Assembly (NCBI GenBank): GCA_011037195.1
Contig: JAAEAF010004364.1
Span: 98,397-162,396, forward strand
Source of the DNA: Triatoma infestans
Taxonomy: Eukaryota; Arthropoda; Insecta; Hemiptera; Reduviidae
Length of the DNA: 64,000 nt
Direction: 5' to 3'
Of the stretch, positions 8,934-20,685 are shown piece by piece (the first letter of the stretch is position 1; every line of letters starts with the position of its first letter). The notes beneath the pieces were generated by a model, which saw only the letters and a program-made list of their open reading frames with translations, was not told where the DNA came from and did not search any database. The translations under genes were made by a program, and so were the position numbers.

Positions 8934-10939
8934 AATTCGATTCCATCCAAGTTTATGCACATGATTGTGCAAGCTCCTCTTCCTTGGACAATCTCAAATT
9001 ATTCTTAAAGTTTCGAGCATCTGGTCATAAAAATTACCGAAACATCTGCTTATAAAAGATGTTTGCAAGTTTATTTGATATTTGCGTTACAAAGGCCCTC
9101 CTCCATTTGCTTTAAAGAAATACAATCTTCTAACGATAAAAATATAATAAATAAAACAATTAAGCAATAATACCGTTTTTATATATAATCTATGAACACC
9201 CAACCTCTCTCATAATAAAATCAAAATGACAAAATTTAATAAAGTGATAATCTAAATAAATGTAATAATTTTTTATTATTTTTAGAATAATAATAATAAT
9301 ATAAAAAATATGGTAGACTTTATTTTGTTTTTTCAATCACTTGTTGGAATGTAGTTTATTTAATAAAATTTTTTTATGCTATAAAGAAATTTGCATATTC
9401 ATTTAAATTTGTAAATATGAATTTTTTTTTTTGCAATGGTGATGCATTTCGCAGAGATACGTTTTGATTATATGTAGATTTTGTTTTTTTAATTTTCAAA
9501 ACTAAAATTAGTTTATCTGAAGTACGACATTTCAAAATCCTTTTTATTTGCAAAGACATTTTTTTTTTTATTGTTTTTATCCATTCAAATGGACGAAGCC
9601 AATAGGAGCCTCTTTAATTGGCAATTCAGGAATAAAGTAGCGGGGATGAACATGGTCGCGGTGAGAAGATGGTAAAGCTATAGTGGTCGTGGAGTGGGTG
9701 AACGTCTCGTGTCGTTATAGCAGAAGATAAGGGAGTTTAGACTGGCATCTTCTTCTTACCACCTTCTTCACCACTTCGTCCACATATTTTCTCTCCTGCA
9801 TACTCTTCACCATTTCATTTGACTTGCTAAAAGCTAGAGTATTTCCTCCACCATCTTTTCACTGCTTGCACAAACTCACTCACTTATACCCCCCCCCATT
9901 CTCTTTCTCTACTCACACACTTTCTCTTTCTGTACCCTTATTTTACCAAGTCTTCATGCCTAAAGCTGGGGAGATTCCCTGTCTCAGACCAAGAGACTTA
10001 CAACCGCTAGCGGAGCGGGCCCAACGAAAAACATTTGAGACTACAGTTAACAAGAGGTGTTGGCAATATTCCAAAGACAAGAAGTACGAGTGGGACAGGA
10101 GAGAAAGAGGAGATATCCCTTCAGATAATGTCTAGTATAGAGATCTGCCTTTACCACCCTCTTCAACCACTAGTGCACAAACTCAGTAGATCCCCCATAC
10201 TGTTCGCATAACTTCTACAACACTCCAACTTATTTTACAACGTACACCATACAGCCCTGCAAACATTCACCTGAACACAAAATTCATATACCACTAAACT
10301 TCCTACATTAATGTTTCCCCCGCCCCCGCCAGCGCCACATCCAAAACAAAGGAAATATTTACGTTCTTCCACCCCCACCCCCCACCAACCAAGAATAATT
10401 ACAACATCCTTTTCGTGTATATTCTATATAAACAAAACAATAACAAAAGAATTACGTGCTATTTATTGTTAATTATAATTTCAGTCAAAATAGCGCTGCG
10501 ACTCTCACGGAAGGCTTTCGTGGCCGGTATTTAGAATTTATGCAGATAAAAATGTTGGATGCAAACACTTTATTAACTTCAGCTGTCATTACACCAACAT
10601 GCTAGATATCCTGTAATAAAATAATATTAATCCATATTCAGGGTTTATGCATCAATTTATTATTTAATAACATTAACATAAAAGTGATGGTCTTAGCATG
10701 TAATAAATTTGACAGGCCAGCAATTGAAACGTTCTGAAAATCACTATTTAAAATAAGATGCAAAATCAATAAATCCCACAACTGATTACCGTAGACGCTA
10801 TATCTAAACTTATACCTACGGTTTCCAACAGATCTCATTTTAAGACCCTGTACAAAAAATAGGTGCATATAAATAAAGCCGAAATTGACGCAATCGTCAA
10901 TAATTTCATTCGTCTTGTTTTACTACACCTACTTATTAA
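8934..10939. other. Intergenic sequence, nothing recognised
   Basis: About 2 kb with long A/T and T runs. An ORF at 9824-10135 (103 codons, C/T-rich N-terminal half) has no motif I know and no supporting signals. CTCACGGAAGGCTTTCGTGG at 10503-10522 looks repeat-like, but I cannot assign it. Confidence 0.4.
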
Positions 10940-12082
10940 CAGTGTTGCCAGGTCGTGACAATGAAAATTCCCTCGTACTCTCTGAAAAATCCCTTTTTTT
11001 GGGCACAAAAATCCCTAGAGTTTTACATTCTTAGAAATTCTGATATGATATGAATACATTTTTAAATAACAGTATATTATAAAAATTGTTTACCTTAATA
11101 AAGATCATCCTAGTAACCAACATAGTCTCCACAGCTATGAACTTTTTCGAATATCATCCTCTTCTTCCACATCGGCTGCTAAAATGCGAAGAATCTCTGG
11201 AGGTGTGGTCTGGGAATATATTACTTTAGCGAGAGGTCAATCAAGCGGTCACACGATACGTGAGTGGCAGTTGCAAACAACACTACAAGACTAATGACTA
11301 ATATATGCATGAACAAACAGCAATTGAACAATATGCTCTGATTGTCCAAAGAAACGAAATTAAAAGGGGGAATACTCCACTGTATCTACTCTAAGTGAGT
11401 ATGTTGCAATACCACTTACTCTTGCTCAGCCCGCAAGGGGTATCTGTTGCATGCAGTTACTTGGGGAGTAGCGACCCCACGGGTTATACCACAGCTCAGC
11501 ACTCCATGCACTTCATCAAACAGTACACAATACATTTAAGCTACATACACTCTACACTTTACAGACAAGGACAAACACAGTACACAAACTAGGGTCTCCG
11601 TCCTTACTTAAATGGCGAAAGCCAAGGGAGAAGGAAGCCTTTAGCTCAGTAGTAGCACGCTGGACTAGCAACGCGGAGGTCCCGGGTTCGAATCCAGCCT
11701 GCTGCCCTTAGATTTTTTTCTTCCTAGGAGCCTCTATAACTCACTGTCCGGTGATGGGCAGTGTTGTCTTGTCTATAGTTAGAGAACGCTGCTTGGAGGC
11801 CGGCTATGCATTGGAGAAGGCACCGGGGGGCACAATAGATCTTTCAGGTCGCAGTACAATAATCCCCAACAACAATCTACAATCTACTCTTGCTCATATT
11901 CAAACAGGGGATGTCCAAGCAGAAAAAAAAAAAAAATTGAATTTAAAAAAATTAATTTGTCCAGTTAAAGTACTGTGAATATTCCTTACGTTTTACACAT
12001 TTCCAAAGAAAAATCCCTCAATCCCTTTAGAACCTTAAATCTCCCTACAATAGGGGATTTTCCCATACAACTGGCAACACTG
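10940..12082. mobile_element. hAT-like non-autonomous DNA transposon
   Basis: The ends are inverted: CAGTGTTGCCAGGT at 10940 and ACTGGCAACACTG ending at 12082. Flanks CTTATTAA (10932-10939) and CTTATCCA (12083-12090) agree in six of eight positions, as an aged 8-bp TSD would. CA..TG ends plus an 8-bp duplication fit hAT elements. Inner margins are also partly inverted (AATCCCT and AGGGATT blocks at 10985-11015 and 12008-12060). No transposase is visible; SINE-C is inserted at 11638. Confidence 0.65.
11638..11860 (+). repeat. SINE-C copy 2 (best-preserved head)
   Basis: A box TTTAGCTCAGTAGTAGCACG, then GCAACGCGGAGGTCC and B box GGTTCGAATCC. It continues with TTCTTCCTAGGAGCCTCTAT, the self-complementary ACTGTCC..GGGCAGT segment and GGAGGCCGGCTATGC. 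It sits inside the hAT-like element. Confidence 0.8.
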
Positions 12083-12090
12083 CTTATCCA

Positions 12091-12961
12091 TCAGTATACA
12101 TATCACGACTTATTTTTGATTATTACATGATTCATTGTCTAGTTGGCTTTTAGCCGCCGCTCCGGTAATATTTATGGTTTTTTTACCCTATTCTCATACA
12201 CTTCCTCGGTAAAACGTTAATCTAACGTGTAAATAAAAAAGTAAATAAGTTTCAAGTAATATTATATAAAATAACAATATTATTATAAATTCGAGTTAAT
12301 AGCTTTATTTTTTTTTTTTTCTTATTTTTGCCCTAAAATAAATAAACGGAAGTGTTTGTTTAATGAATAACTAAGTTTAAATGTTTTAAATCACCGCCAA
12401 ATTCAAAATCGGAGGCAATATGCACGGTTTTGTAATACATCAGTTTCATCCTTATATGTGATTTTTTTACTAAAAAAATATTCACCTCTGGATTACAAAG
12501 TATCAGCTGTTGAAGGAACTTTAGCTTTTCACACATTAAAACACCATTGTAGTTTTAACAATGAAGCTTGCACGAACAAACTTTTCACCAAAAATGTTTG
12601 ATGATTCCGGAAGTAGCTAAGCGGAATTTCATCTGAAAAAAATAAAACTAAATTTACGTATCTCAGATAATGTTATCGCTCCATATTTATACAAAAAAAA
12701 CAAAAACAAAAACATAATGCAATCATTGTCCAAAATATGGTTTTTATCAGTTTTAATTGACGGCAGTATAATCAAGGCGTAATCAAAATTAAATATTTCT
12801 TGAAAAATATCCTCTTTTTTTTTTTTTATGTCTTTTCCCTACTTATACCACTGATGAAGAAGCTACAAACAATTTAGAAAACCACTAATTTGCAAAAAAA
12901 ATCTGATGAGAAATATTTTCATGACTTTCTCTAACAACATATTATAATACAATTTAATTAA
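12091..12961. other. AT-rich intergenic sequence
   Basis: No ORF or repeat recognised. T runs lie at 12308-12320 and 12818-12829. Confidence 0.45.
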
Positions 12962-13080
12962 TGTAATAGGATCCAAAGAGATGGATCCAAAGCAGAGAGA
13001 CAGACAGGATCACTCTCTAGTTTAGGCCAGACTAGAGTGGGAGAAACTGTTTAAATACAGCTGTGTCAGCCACAGGAGTT
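12962..13080 (+). repeat. LTR-A fragment (5' part)
   Basis: Starts TGTAATAGGATCC and continues through GGCCAGACTAGAGTGGGAGA to a TATA-like TTTAAATACAG, then stops near 13080. It is the U3 part only. Confidence 0.6.
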
Positions 13081-13089
13081 ATGGCAGTC

Positions 13090-13345
13090 ATGGAACAACG
13101 ATCCACACCAAGCCAAGCGGATCAATGAAGAAAATAGAGCAACTTATGAGAAGTGCATTAACTTTCTCCAAAAAAAATTCCTAGATGAATTTGGAAAAAG
13201 GAACATCGCAGTTCACGGGCTATGGTTCGGCTCTCCGGGGAACAATCCCGGTAGCTACTGGAGACTTTTTTGATAATGTTGGCATTATTGGCAAAGGGTC
13301 TACCGTCAGTTTTGCAGCAGAGTTCATCATACAGCAGTCACAACG
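13090..13345 (+). pseudogene. R2-like restriction-like endonuclease tail, second copy
   Basis: Nucleotide-similar to 17083-17290: CAACGATCCA.ACCAAGCCAA, then AATGAAGAAAA.AGAGC and CACGGGCTATGG. It translates to RINEEN, YEKCINFLQ, EFGKRN, VHGLWFGS and GTIPVAT with frameshifts, then diverges into FAAEFIIQQSQ before ending. In R2-superclade polyproteins these are the C-terminal blocks of the PD-(D/E)XK endonuclease domain. Upstream domains are absent, so this is a fragment abutting an LTR-A piece. Confidence 0.6.
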
Positions 13346-13572
13346 CGTCATCTACCTTTTTCTTTACCTCTCACTACCATTTTATATAATATTTTAGTGT
13401 AAATCCTGGCAGTTTGCGCTACTTTTCTATTATTCAGTGTTCAGCTTTACTTCTAGTTTACTTATCTATCTAACCCAGCTTCTCTCTTTCTCAAAAACCT
13501 ATTATAATTAACAATTTTCTTTAAAATAGCAATGTCTACAAAAGTTTGATTGGATTTGCCCTAAAAAAAAAA

Positions 13573-14197
13573 TCTGGTGTGAAACACTCACACAACTTTC
13601 TCTTACTCCTGTTCTCAAAATTATAATTGACAAATGTTATAGTTTGTGTACCAAATATAACGAAATTCGTCGAAAACTGAAAAAGCTGTTCAGTATAAGC
13701 GCAGTTCCGGCTTACTAATTTTCCTAAAACTTGGAATTTTGGCCATCTATTTATTTCTAATTAATTTTGTTTAGATGATAGAATTGTATAATCAACTATG
13801 ATACCACTTTAGGGGAAGCTGCAACCCCTTCCGCTCCCCTAAAACTGCCCTTACATGAATTTTTCCAGAGAAATGTCTTAAATAAAAGATGTAGATCTTT
13901 GCATTTTTATTTTGTATACGAAGTTTCAAGACAATCGTCGGAGCCATTTTTGAGAAAATCGCGAAAAAATGAAAAAATCATTTAGTAAAGTGTCAAAACA
14001 AACAGCACTTCCGGTTATCTGATTTTTTTCAAACTCGGAATTTCAACAACATATTTAATTCCAATTAACATTATTTAGATGACAGAATTGTCTAATAAAC
14101 TGAAATAGCACTTTAGATCAAAAACCTAACCCCATCCCTCCCCCAGAAGTGCCCCTTAAATGAATTTTCCTGGAGAAATGTTTTAAATAAAAGTTGT
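13573..14197 (+). repeat. HINE-like repeat, 5' half, runs into assembly gap
   Basis: Starts TCTGGTGTGAAACACTCACA after an A run and contains two of the ~300-bp internal units (CACTTCCGG at ~13700 and ~14010). It is cut by the N run. Confidence 0.75.
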
Positions 14198-14888
14198 NNN
14201 NNNNNNNNNNNNNNNNNNNNNNNNNNNNNNNNNNNNNNNNNNNNNNNNNNNNNNNNNNNNNNNNNNNNNNNNNNNNNNNNNNNNNNNNNNNNNNNNNNNN
14301 NNNNNNNNNNNNNNNNNNNNNNNNNNNNNNNNNNNNNNNNNNNNNNNNNNNNNNNNNNNNNNNNNNNNNNNNNNNNNNNNNNNNNNNNNNNNNNNNNNNN
14401 NNNNNNNNNNNNNNNNNNNNNNNNNNNNNNNNNNNNNNNNNNNNNNNNNNNNNNNNNNNNNNNNNNNNNNNNNNNNNNNNNNNNNNNNNNNNNNNNNNNN
14501 NNNNNNNNNNNNNNNNNNNNNNNNNNNNNNNNNNNNNNNNNNNNNNNNNNNNNNNNNNNNNNNNNNNNNNNNNNNNNNNNNNNNNNNNNNNNNNNNNNNN
14601 NNNNNNNNNNNNNNNNNNNNNNNNNNNNNNNNNNNNNNNNNNNNNNNNNNNNNNNNNNNNNNNNNNNNNNNNNNNNNNNNNNNNNNNNNNNNNNNNNNNN
14701 NNNNNNNNNNNNNNNNNNNNNNNNNNNNNNNNNNNNNNNNNNNNNNNNNNNNNNNNNNNNNNNNNNNNNNNNNNNNNNNNNNNNNNNNNNNNNNNNNNNN
14801 NNNNNNNNNNNNNNNNNNNNNNNNNNNNNNNNNNNNNNNNNNNNNNNNNNNNNNNNNNNNNNNNNNNNNNNNNNNNNNNNNNNNNNNN
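14198..14888. other. Assembly gap (691 N)
   Basis: Unsequenced bases. Apparent ORFs through it are meaningless. Confidence 1.
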
Positions 14889-15250
14889 ATCTTTAAAACA
14901 TATCAAAACTTGAAAACTTATGTACAATTTTGTAAATAAAAAGTTGAGAACACATCAACTTTCACAGAGAATAGTGGTACATAGAGAATGATCATTCATT
15001 TATTTGTTCACTATTCTCTGCGTTGTTGAGGTGTTCTCAACTTTTTATTTACAAAATTATACATAAGTTTTCAAGTTTTGATATGTTTAAAGATTATTTA
15101 ATAGTTTTTATTTTTTATGCCTTGAAAAAGACAATATATTTGTCGAAACGTTGGCAAGATTTAAGTTTTTTTATTTTTTTCAAAAAAAGACCGAAACTCA
15201 CGATCCTTTTCCTTCATACAAGCAACGGTCGAGAAGAATCTCCCATGATC
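14889..15250. mobile_element. Fold-back element H1, right part
   Basis: Arms at about 14895-14962 and 15022-15090 are inverted copies (AAACATATCAAAACTTG / CAAGTTTTGATATGTTT) around an ~60-bp loop. The outer portion CTTGAAAAAGAC..TTGTCGAAACGTTGG (15121-15153), then ACTCACGATCC and GGTCGAGAAGAATC, matches the right end of the element at 16476-17069. The left end falls in the gap. Confidence 0.7.
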
Positions 15251-15261
15251 TAAACAAATTT

Positions 15262-15472
15262 AATTGCCAAAAATTCCAAGTTTTATGAAAATTAGTAAAT
15301 CGGAAGTGGCTCTTTAATGAACAGTTTTTCAGTTTTCGCGATTTCCTCCATAAAATCACCGACGAATTTCATTAAATTTGGCTATAAATTTGACTATAAA
15401 AGTTTGTCAGTTATAATTGTGTAAACTGGAGTAAGACAAAGTTGTGTGCATATGTTTCACACCAGATTTTTT
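15262..15472 (-). repeat. HINE-like terminal fragment
   Basis: Ends with the reverse of the 5' hairpin terminus, GTTTCACACCAGA, after a variant of GGAGTAAGAGAAAG. It contains the AATCGGAAGTGG and GACGAATTTCATTAAATTTG blocks. Confidence 0.65.
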
Positions 15473-16056
15473 TTTTTTTTTTTTACATAAAGTTATCCTT
15501 TGAAATTATAAAATTTTTTTATTTTCTTTAAAAAAAAATGAAGAGAAAAATCAAGAAAAAAAATTGAAGTAAAAAAAAAAAACCAATAATGGAATAAGTG
15601 CATCAGTTTAAAGTATACTTTAAAACTTCACTTCACTTAAAGTCTAAGTGAATGCGGTGAAGTGTTATTTTTATAGCAAAGTATGTACTTAGGAAATAAG
15701 AACAGACGTTAAGTGTCTTAACATCTGCTAATATAAGAGTTTGGTTGGCCATAAACAGTGGCTATTATATCGCTTCATTGTTCATTTTTTTTTCTTTTCA
15801 CCACTTTCTCTACAATATAAGTGGCCGTGCTACCAGAATAGGAAAACTGATTATTCACCGCCACCAAGTCATTTTACCTTGCAGATCTCAGCTCAACGTA
15901 TTTTTTTATATTACTTTCTCGTTAACGGACTTATCGTCGATGGTGCTTTGTTTCTTAAAAAAAAAAAAAAAACTTTATTTGAAACAACTTACAAGATTCT
16001 TTCTTATTGCATTTATTACAAGACAGCAATGATAGCAAGTTGCAAATTGCAAGGCT
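15473..16056. other. AT-rich sequence without recognised feature
   Basis: Overlapping ORFs at 15741-16133 lack motifs and run through an A tract. They are probably chance. Confidence 0.4.
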
Positions 16057-17365
16057 ACGGTGTCCATCATTTCGGGGACACTACATATGGCAACAAATTT
16101 GTATGTGGAAAAACAATTATTGTCAGGATCTGAATGGACGAATGCACTGAAGTTGAGTTTTAATTATGCTTCACTCCGCGGTGTGCCAGACGTCGGCAAT
16201 CAGGCGATGCGAAATGTTGGGCTCCTCTGCCGCAAATGTGGAAAAGAGACCGAAGCTCCAGCACATGTGCTGGGAAAATGCCCGAACAACATGCTTCTCG
16301 TCACTCGTCGACATCACAATGTCAAATGTAGGGCCATCGAGTTATTAAGGGAAAAAGGATATGCATGCTATGAGGAAGTCTACGGAGACGGCGCCTCAAG
16401 TTACGCGGGTATAGTCGCATTCGATAAAGACAGTCCATCTGCGTTAGTAGTTAATCCTACGATTAGATATAAGAAGGAAAAGGATGGTAAGTTTCGGTCT
16501 TTTTTTGAAAAAAATAAAAAAACTTAAATTCTTGCCAACGTTTCGACAAATATATTGTCTTTTTCAAGGCCTACAACATATAAATACAATAGGTTCTTTT
16601 TTGAAAGTCAAAATCAAAAACAAAAAACAGAAAGTAATAAAAAACAAAATTATGGATTAATTTATAAAAAATTTTTGGTTTACTTACATAAAAATAAAAA
16701 AATAAAAACTATTAAATAATCTTTAGAACATATTTAATAGTTCTATTACATATTACATTATTTAAATTTTTTAGAACATATTTATATAATTATAGATTAT
16801 TTAATAGTTTTTATTTTTTATGTAAGTAAACCAAAAAATTTTTATAAATTAATCCATAATTTTATTTTTTATTACTTTCTGTTTTTTGTTTTTGATTTTG
16901 ACTTTCAAAAAAGAACCTATTGTATTTATATGTTGTAGGCCTTGAAAAAGACAATATATTTGTCGAAACGTTGGCAAGAATTTAAGTTTTTTTTATTTTT
17001 TTCAAAAAAAGACCAAAACTCACGATCCTTTTCCTTCATACAAGCAACGGTCGAGAAGAATCTTCCATAATTAGATATAAGAACAACGATCCAGACCAAG
17101 CCAAGCGGATCAATGAAGAAAAGAGAGCGACTTTATGAGAAGTGCATTGACCTACTCCAAGAAAACTTCCTTTTGAACTGAAGAATTTGGAAAAAGGAAC
17201 TTCGTAGTTCACGGGCTATGGTTTGGCTCTAGGGGGACAATCCCGGTAGCTACTGCAGACTTTTTTGATATTGTTGGCATTGACAAAAGGAATCTGACCC
17301 AGCTGGCGAAGCAAATTATCAAGGTTTTCCTGGGAATCTTGCATAATCACATCTATGATCTTTGA
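16057..17365 (+). pseudogene. R2-like retrotransposon: zinc knuckle and restriction-like endonuclease, interrupted
   Basis: The first part (16057-16475) reads EWTNALKLSFNYASLRGVP, then a CCHC knuckle CRKCGKETEAPAHVLGKC, TRRHHNVKCRAIELL, CYEEVY, SALVVNPTIRY. After a fold-back insertion (16476-17069) the frame resumes at 17083 with DQAKRINEEKRA, VVHGLWFGSR.GTIPVAT and LTQLAKQIIKVFLGILHNHIY, stopping at TGA 17363. This order (knuckle, RHH, PTIR, G.RGTIP, final HIY) is that of the C-terminus of R2/NeSL-type non-LTR polyproteins, whose PD-(D/E)XK nuclease cuts the target. The position where an Arg-x-Asp is usually seen reads YAGIVAF, so the nuclease looks inactivated; frameshifts occur near 17130-17180 and 17230. 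No reverse transcriptase lies upstream. Confidence 0.75.
16476..17069. mobile_element. Fold-back element H1 with 14-bp TSD
   Basis: It is flanked by ATTAGATATAAGAA (16462-16475 and 17070-17083). Its two arms are near-perfect inverted copies of roughly 260 bp, meeting in an AT-rich centre near 16770. Each arm carries GGCCTTGAAAAAGACAATAT..TTGTCGAAACGTTGG (in the left arm as the reverse complement at about 16536-16572, in the right arm at 16938-16975). The right end extends about 37 bp further (GCAACGGTCGAGAAGAATC). No coding capacity. Confidence 0.85.
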
Positions 17366-18477
17366 GAAATCGGTTATTAAATAATTTCATTTAATGTCCT
17401 ATTTGTTGATTTTTTGTATGTTTCATTCTTTTTCTTCTTCTTGTTTGCACTATTTATTTTAGTTGTAACGTTTACGTTTTTTTTTTTTGTTTTTTTTTTT
17501 TGACTTGAGATTGTCTCATGTAGATTGATCAGTAGCTCTGTGTTTTTGAGCAACTCAATGAAATTGACCAGCCACATAGAATTGGTTTGTCGCTGTAATC
17601 TTTCTTACAATATCCTTATGAATCGCATTTCTTCATAGACAAGGCAATGTATGGTTCCCTGTTTGTTGTTTGTGAAACGTTAAGGACAACTGTACGATTA
17701 ATACAAATTCTAGGTTTATAGAAATTAGAGTAATAGACAGTCGTGTGAATGTTTCTAAATAGACTTTTTATATTTTTGTGTGAAATAGTTATCAGGGTCA
17801 TCTAAATCTAATGGTTACTTTACTAAGACTAGACGGTCAAGGGAATGTTCAAAATAAGTCCCAGTTAACTGAGCCATTTATTAGTGAAGATTTGTGAGGA
17901 AATAAAGAGCTTGAGTGTCAAGAGAACTAATAAGGGACAGGGCCAACGGTCGGAGGAGAGAAGGTCTATAATATGTGTGTCAGTATGTAGGTGGGAAATT
18001 GGGGGGTTGGTGATGAAGAAAGTCGTGTAATTCTGGCTGTTTTCTAGGTGAGCTGGTCTAATACGTGGGTTGATTAGGAGATAGGACCTCGTCCCTGTTT
18101 GTAGACAAGGAGTTAAGAACTAATCTACGAGGATTTGTTACTCTACTCTCATACACTGTGGGTGTTTTCTGGGTGAACATATAAACATGTTTATATTTCT
18201 AATTAACAATATTACAACATACAAAATTATAAATAAACATTGGACTGACCTATAACGTATACTATTTGGACTGGATGTTCCATATTAATGTTTTTAAATC
18301 ATTATAATTCCATCATATAAATGAAATATTTAACGATTTTCATGTAAAACAATATCATTCACAACATTATTATAAACATTCGCATATTTACATTGTAAAT
18401 ATAATCAAACCTAAATAAATATGAAATCCTTGCAAAAATTAATATATAATCAACATTAATGAAAAAAAAAAGAAGAA
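17366..18477. other. Intergenic sequence, no gene
   Basis: T runs at 17478-17502. ORFs at 17377-17577 and 17616-17801 (minus) are low-complexity and unsupported. Confidence 0.4.
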
Positions 18478-20203
18478 TCTGGTGTGAAACACTCACACAA
18501 CTTTCTCTGATTCCAGTTTTCAAAATTGTAATTGACAAATTTTTTATAGTTAGTATACCAAATTTAATGAAATTCATCGGAGATCGTCGAAATCTGTCGA
18601 AAACTGAAAAAAAAACTGATCAGTAAATGCGCACTTCCGGTTTACTAATTTTTTTTTGAAACTCAGAATTTTGGCCATATTAATTTATAATTAATTCTGT
18701 TTGGTTGATAGAATTGTATAAACAACTACGATAGCACAAAGGATGAAGAAAAAAAAACATTACCCCTGCCCTTCCTTTACCAGGAGAAATGTTTCAAATA
18801 AAAGTTATAGCACTTTATATGTGTATAGATCACATTACTAGTTTAAAGAAAATCGTTGGAACCGTTTTCGAGAAAATACCAGAAAACTGAAAAATACTTT
18901 TTGTAGTGGAATCAATTGTCGTGATTCCTGAGGTATGAAGTTAGATGCCTTGATGAGGGATTTATTAGGCGGAAGTTAGTTTAGAAAGATATTGCTTGAA
19001 TTACTAACACTGAATTTATAAAAATAGAATATATTTTAACAATAATTTGAATGAGCCTAATGGTAACTACAATTAATATGATTTGATAAAAGTAGATAAA
19101 TAATTTTAAGAGTTAAATAACAAATAATTTAAAATGATTAAAATAAAAAAACTAATATCCACAACTATGAAAATAATTATAAGTGAAACCTTGTATAAGG
19201 ACGCGTTCGGAACTCAAGCATAACTGCTGCTGTAAAATGATACTGATATAATGGTGTGGCTACTCGTATTATGATGAATGATATAATGATCCCCTCTTCC
19301 AGTGGGGCGAAGTTTATATTAGTCTTTTACTCACACACTGTCAAGTGTGTAAGTAAGTTCTCACACTAACACATCTCTAGTAGCGTGCGACCTTGTGCGA
19401 CCTTGGTTAGGTCGGCGACCAGTGATTCAGGTCAGTGGCCAGATTTGGTCGCCCATCGGCGACTTTCAAAGACCAGGTGGCTGCTGTTCACTAGACAGGG
19501 CTTTATCGGTGCTTGTCTTTGATACCTTTGTATTGAAAAGGCAGCGGCCAGCTGTGGGGCCCCTAGTTAAAATTATTCTTTCCTTTTGTTATATTTTGTG
19601 AAGGCTTTGGCAATTGCTATGTCATTACATTTTCAGTAAAAATGCACACTACCAGTCATCCGATTTTTTTTCAAACTTGGAATTTCAACAACACATTTAA
19701 TTCTAATTAATATTATTTAGATGACAGAATTGTCTAATAAACTAAAATAGCACTTTAGTGGAAAACCTAACCCCACACGCCTCCCCTAAAAGTGCCCTTA
19801 AATGAATTTTTTTCTAGATAAATGTTTCAAATAAAAATTGTAGATTTTTGTTTGTGTAGTTGATATAAAAAGTTTCAAGAAAATCGTCGGAGCCATGTTT
19901 GAGAAAATCGCAAAACAGTGAAAAAAAAAACATTTAGTAAAGTGGTATCTCCGGTTAAGGAATTTTAACAGATGACCTACTCTCGGATCATATGGTGATA
20001 CCTAAACGGAATATCAAGTTTGAACTTTCTACGAATTTTTTTTTGTTTTTGAGCTATGGTGTTCACAAAATACACAAATACCACATACCATTTTCTAAAA
20101 ACCACGTTTTAGGGACCTTTAAAACGGATATTTCCAGTGAAAACTCGATATCGAAAATTTGACACGATTATAGTACTTCCTCTTACAAGGAGTAAGAGAA
20201 AGT
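18478..20203 (+). repeat. HINE-like repeat, full-length copy split by LTR-B
   Basis: Starts TCTGGTGTGAAACACTCACA and ends with a hairpin CTCTTACAAGGAGTAAGAG followed by AAAGT. Without the LTR at 18902-19629 it is about 1 kb. It shows all internal blocks: three CACTTCCGG-type unit boundaries, CCTAACCCCAC, and TATTTCCAGTGAAAACTCGATATCG. It lacks coding potential. Confidence 0.8.
18902..19629 (-). repeat. Solo LTR-B with 4-bp TSD
   Basis: On the minus strand it runs TGTAATGACATAGC ... GATTCCACTACA, 728 bp, with TTTT on both sides (18898-18901, 19630-19633). It matches 50245-50887, which is followed by a candidate primer-binding site. It interrupts a HINE-like repeat and so is younger than it. 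The shared CTAATATAAACTTCGCCCC segment is a plausible TATA region. Confidence 0.8.
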
Positions 20204-20210
20204 TAAAAAA

Positions 20211-20400
20211 AATTGGTATGAAACACTCACGCGCCTTTCTCTTACTGCAGTTTACACAGATTTAAGTGACGCAAATTTTCTTCAAACATATAATTTATAC
20301 TAAATGTTTGCTTGACATCAATTTATATCAATGGGAGAATATAAATTCAATAAAATGAATTTTTTTGGAGGAAACCATACACTCCCAACTGCCCTAAATA
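20211..20400 (+). repeat. HINE-like 5' terminal fragment
   Basis: TTGGTATGAAACACTCACGC then CTTTCTCTTACTGCAG marks the 5' end of a divergent copy, lying directly behind the 3' hairpin of the previous copy. Confidence 0.5.
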
Positions 20401-20685
20401 GGATGTGCGGCTGTCCTAAATATGATGTACTGTTGTAGTGTTTGTGTCTTTATATATATTGTTTTCGTTTATGATATAGAAAGGAGGTGAATGGAGTCCT
20501 TAGTCTGACTTTCTTCAAATGTGTCTGTTTAGCCGGTTCCCAAAGCTGAAGTCCGTATGTTCAAAATGGTTTCAGTAGAGTCTCGTCAATTAGGAGTTTG
20601 TTTTTTGTTTAATGTGGATTCTTGTCTTTAGTAATCTATATAACTTCAGAGATATTTTCCGTGGTAGCCTGCTTCTTTTTGTGGT

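Noticed and set aside
9824..10135. 103-codon plus-strand ORF as a host gene
   Set aside because: No recognisable domain, pyrimidine-rich translation and no promoter, splice or polyadenylation context I can support.
10503..10522. CTCACGGAAGGCTTTCGTGG as a functional hairpin or ribozyme
   Set aside because: It can form a short stem but lacks a conserved core and has no second copy here.
14118..14927. Long open frames on both strands across the N run
   Set aside because: They exist only because N codons are not stops.
15741..16133. 130- and 95-codon overlapping ORFs
   Set aside because: Low-complexity translation through an A run; no motif.
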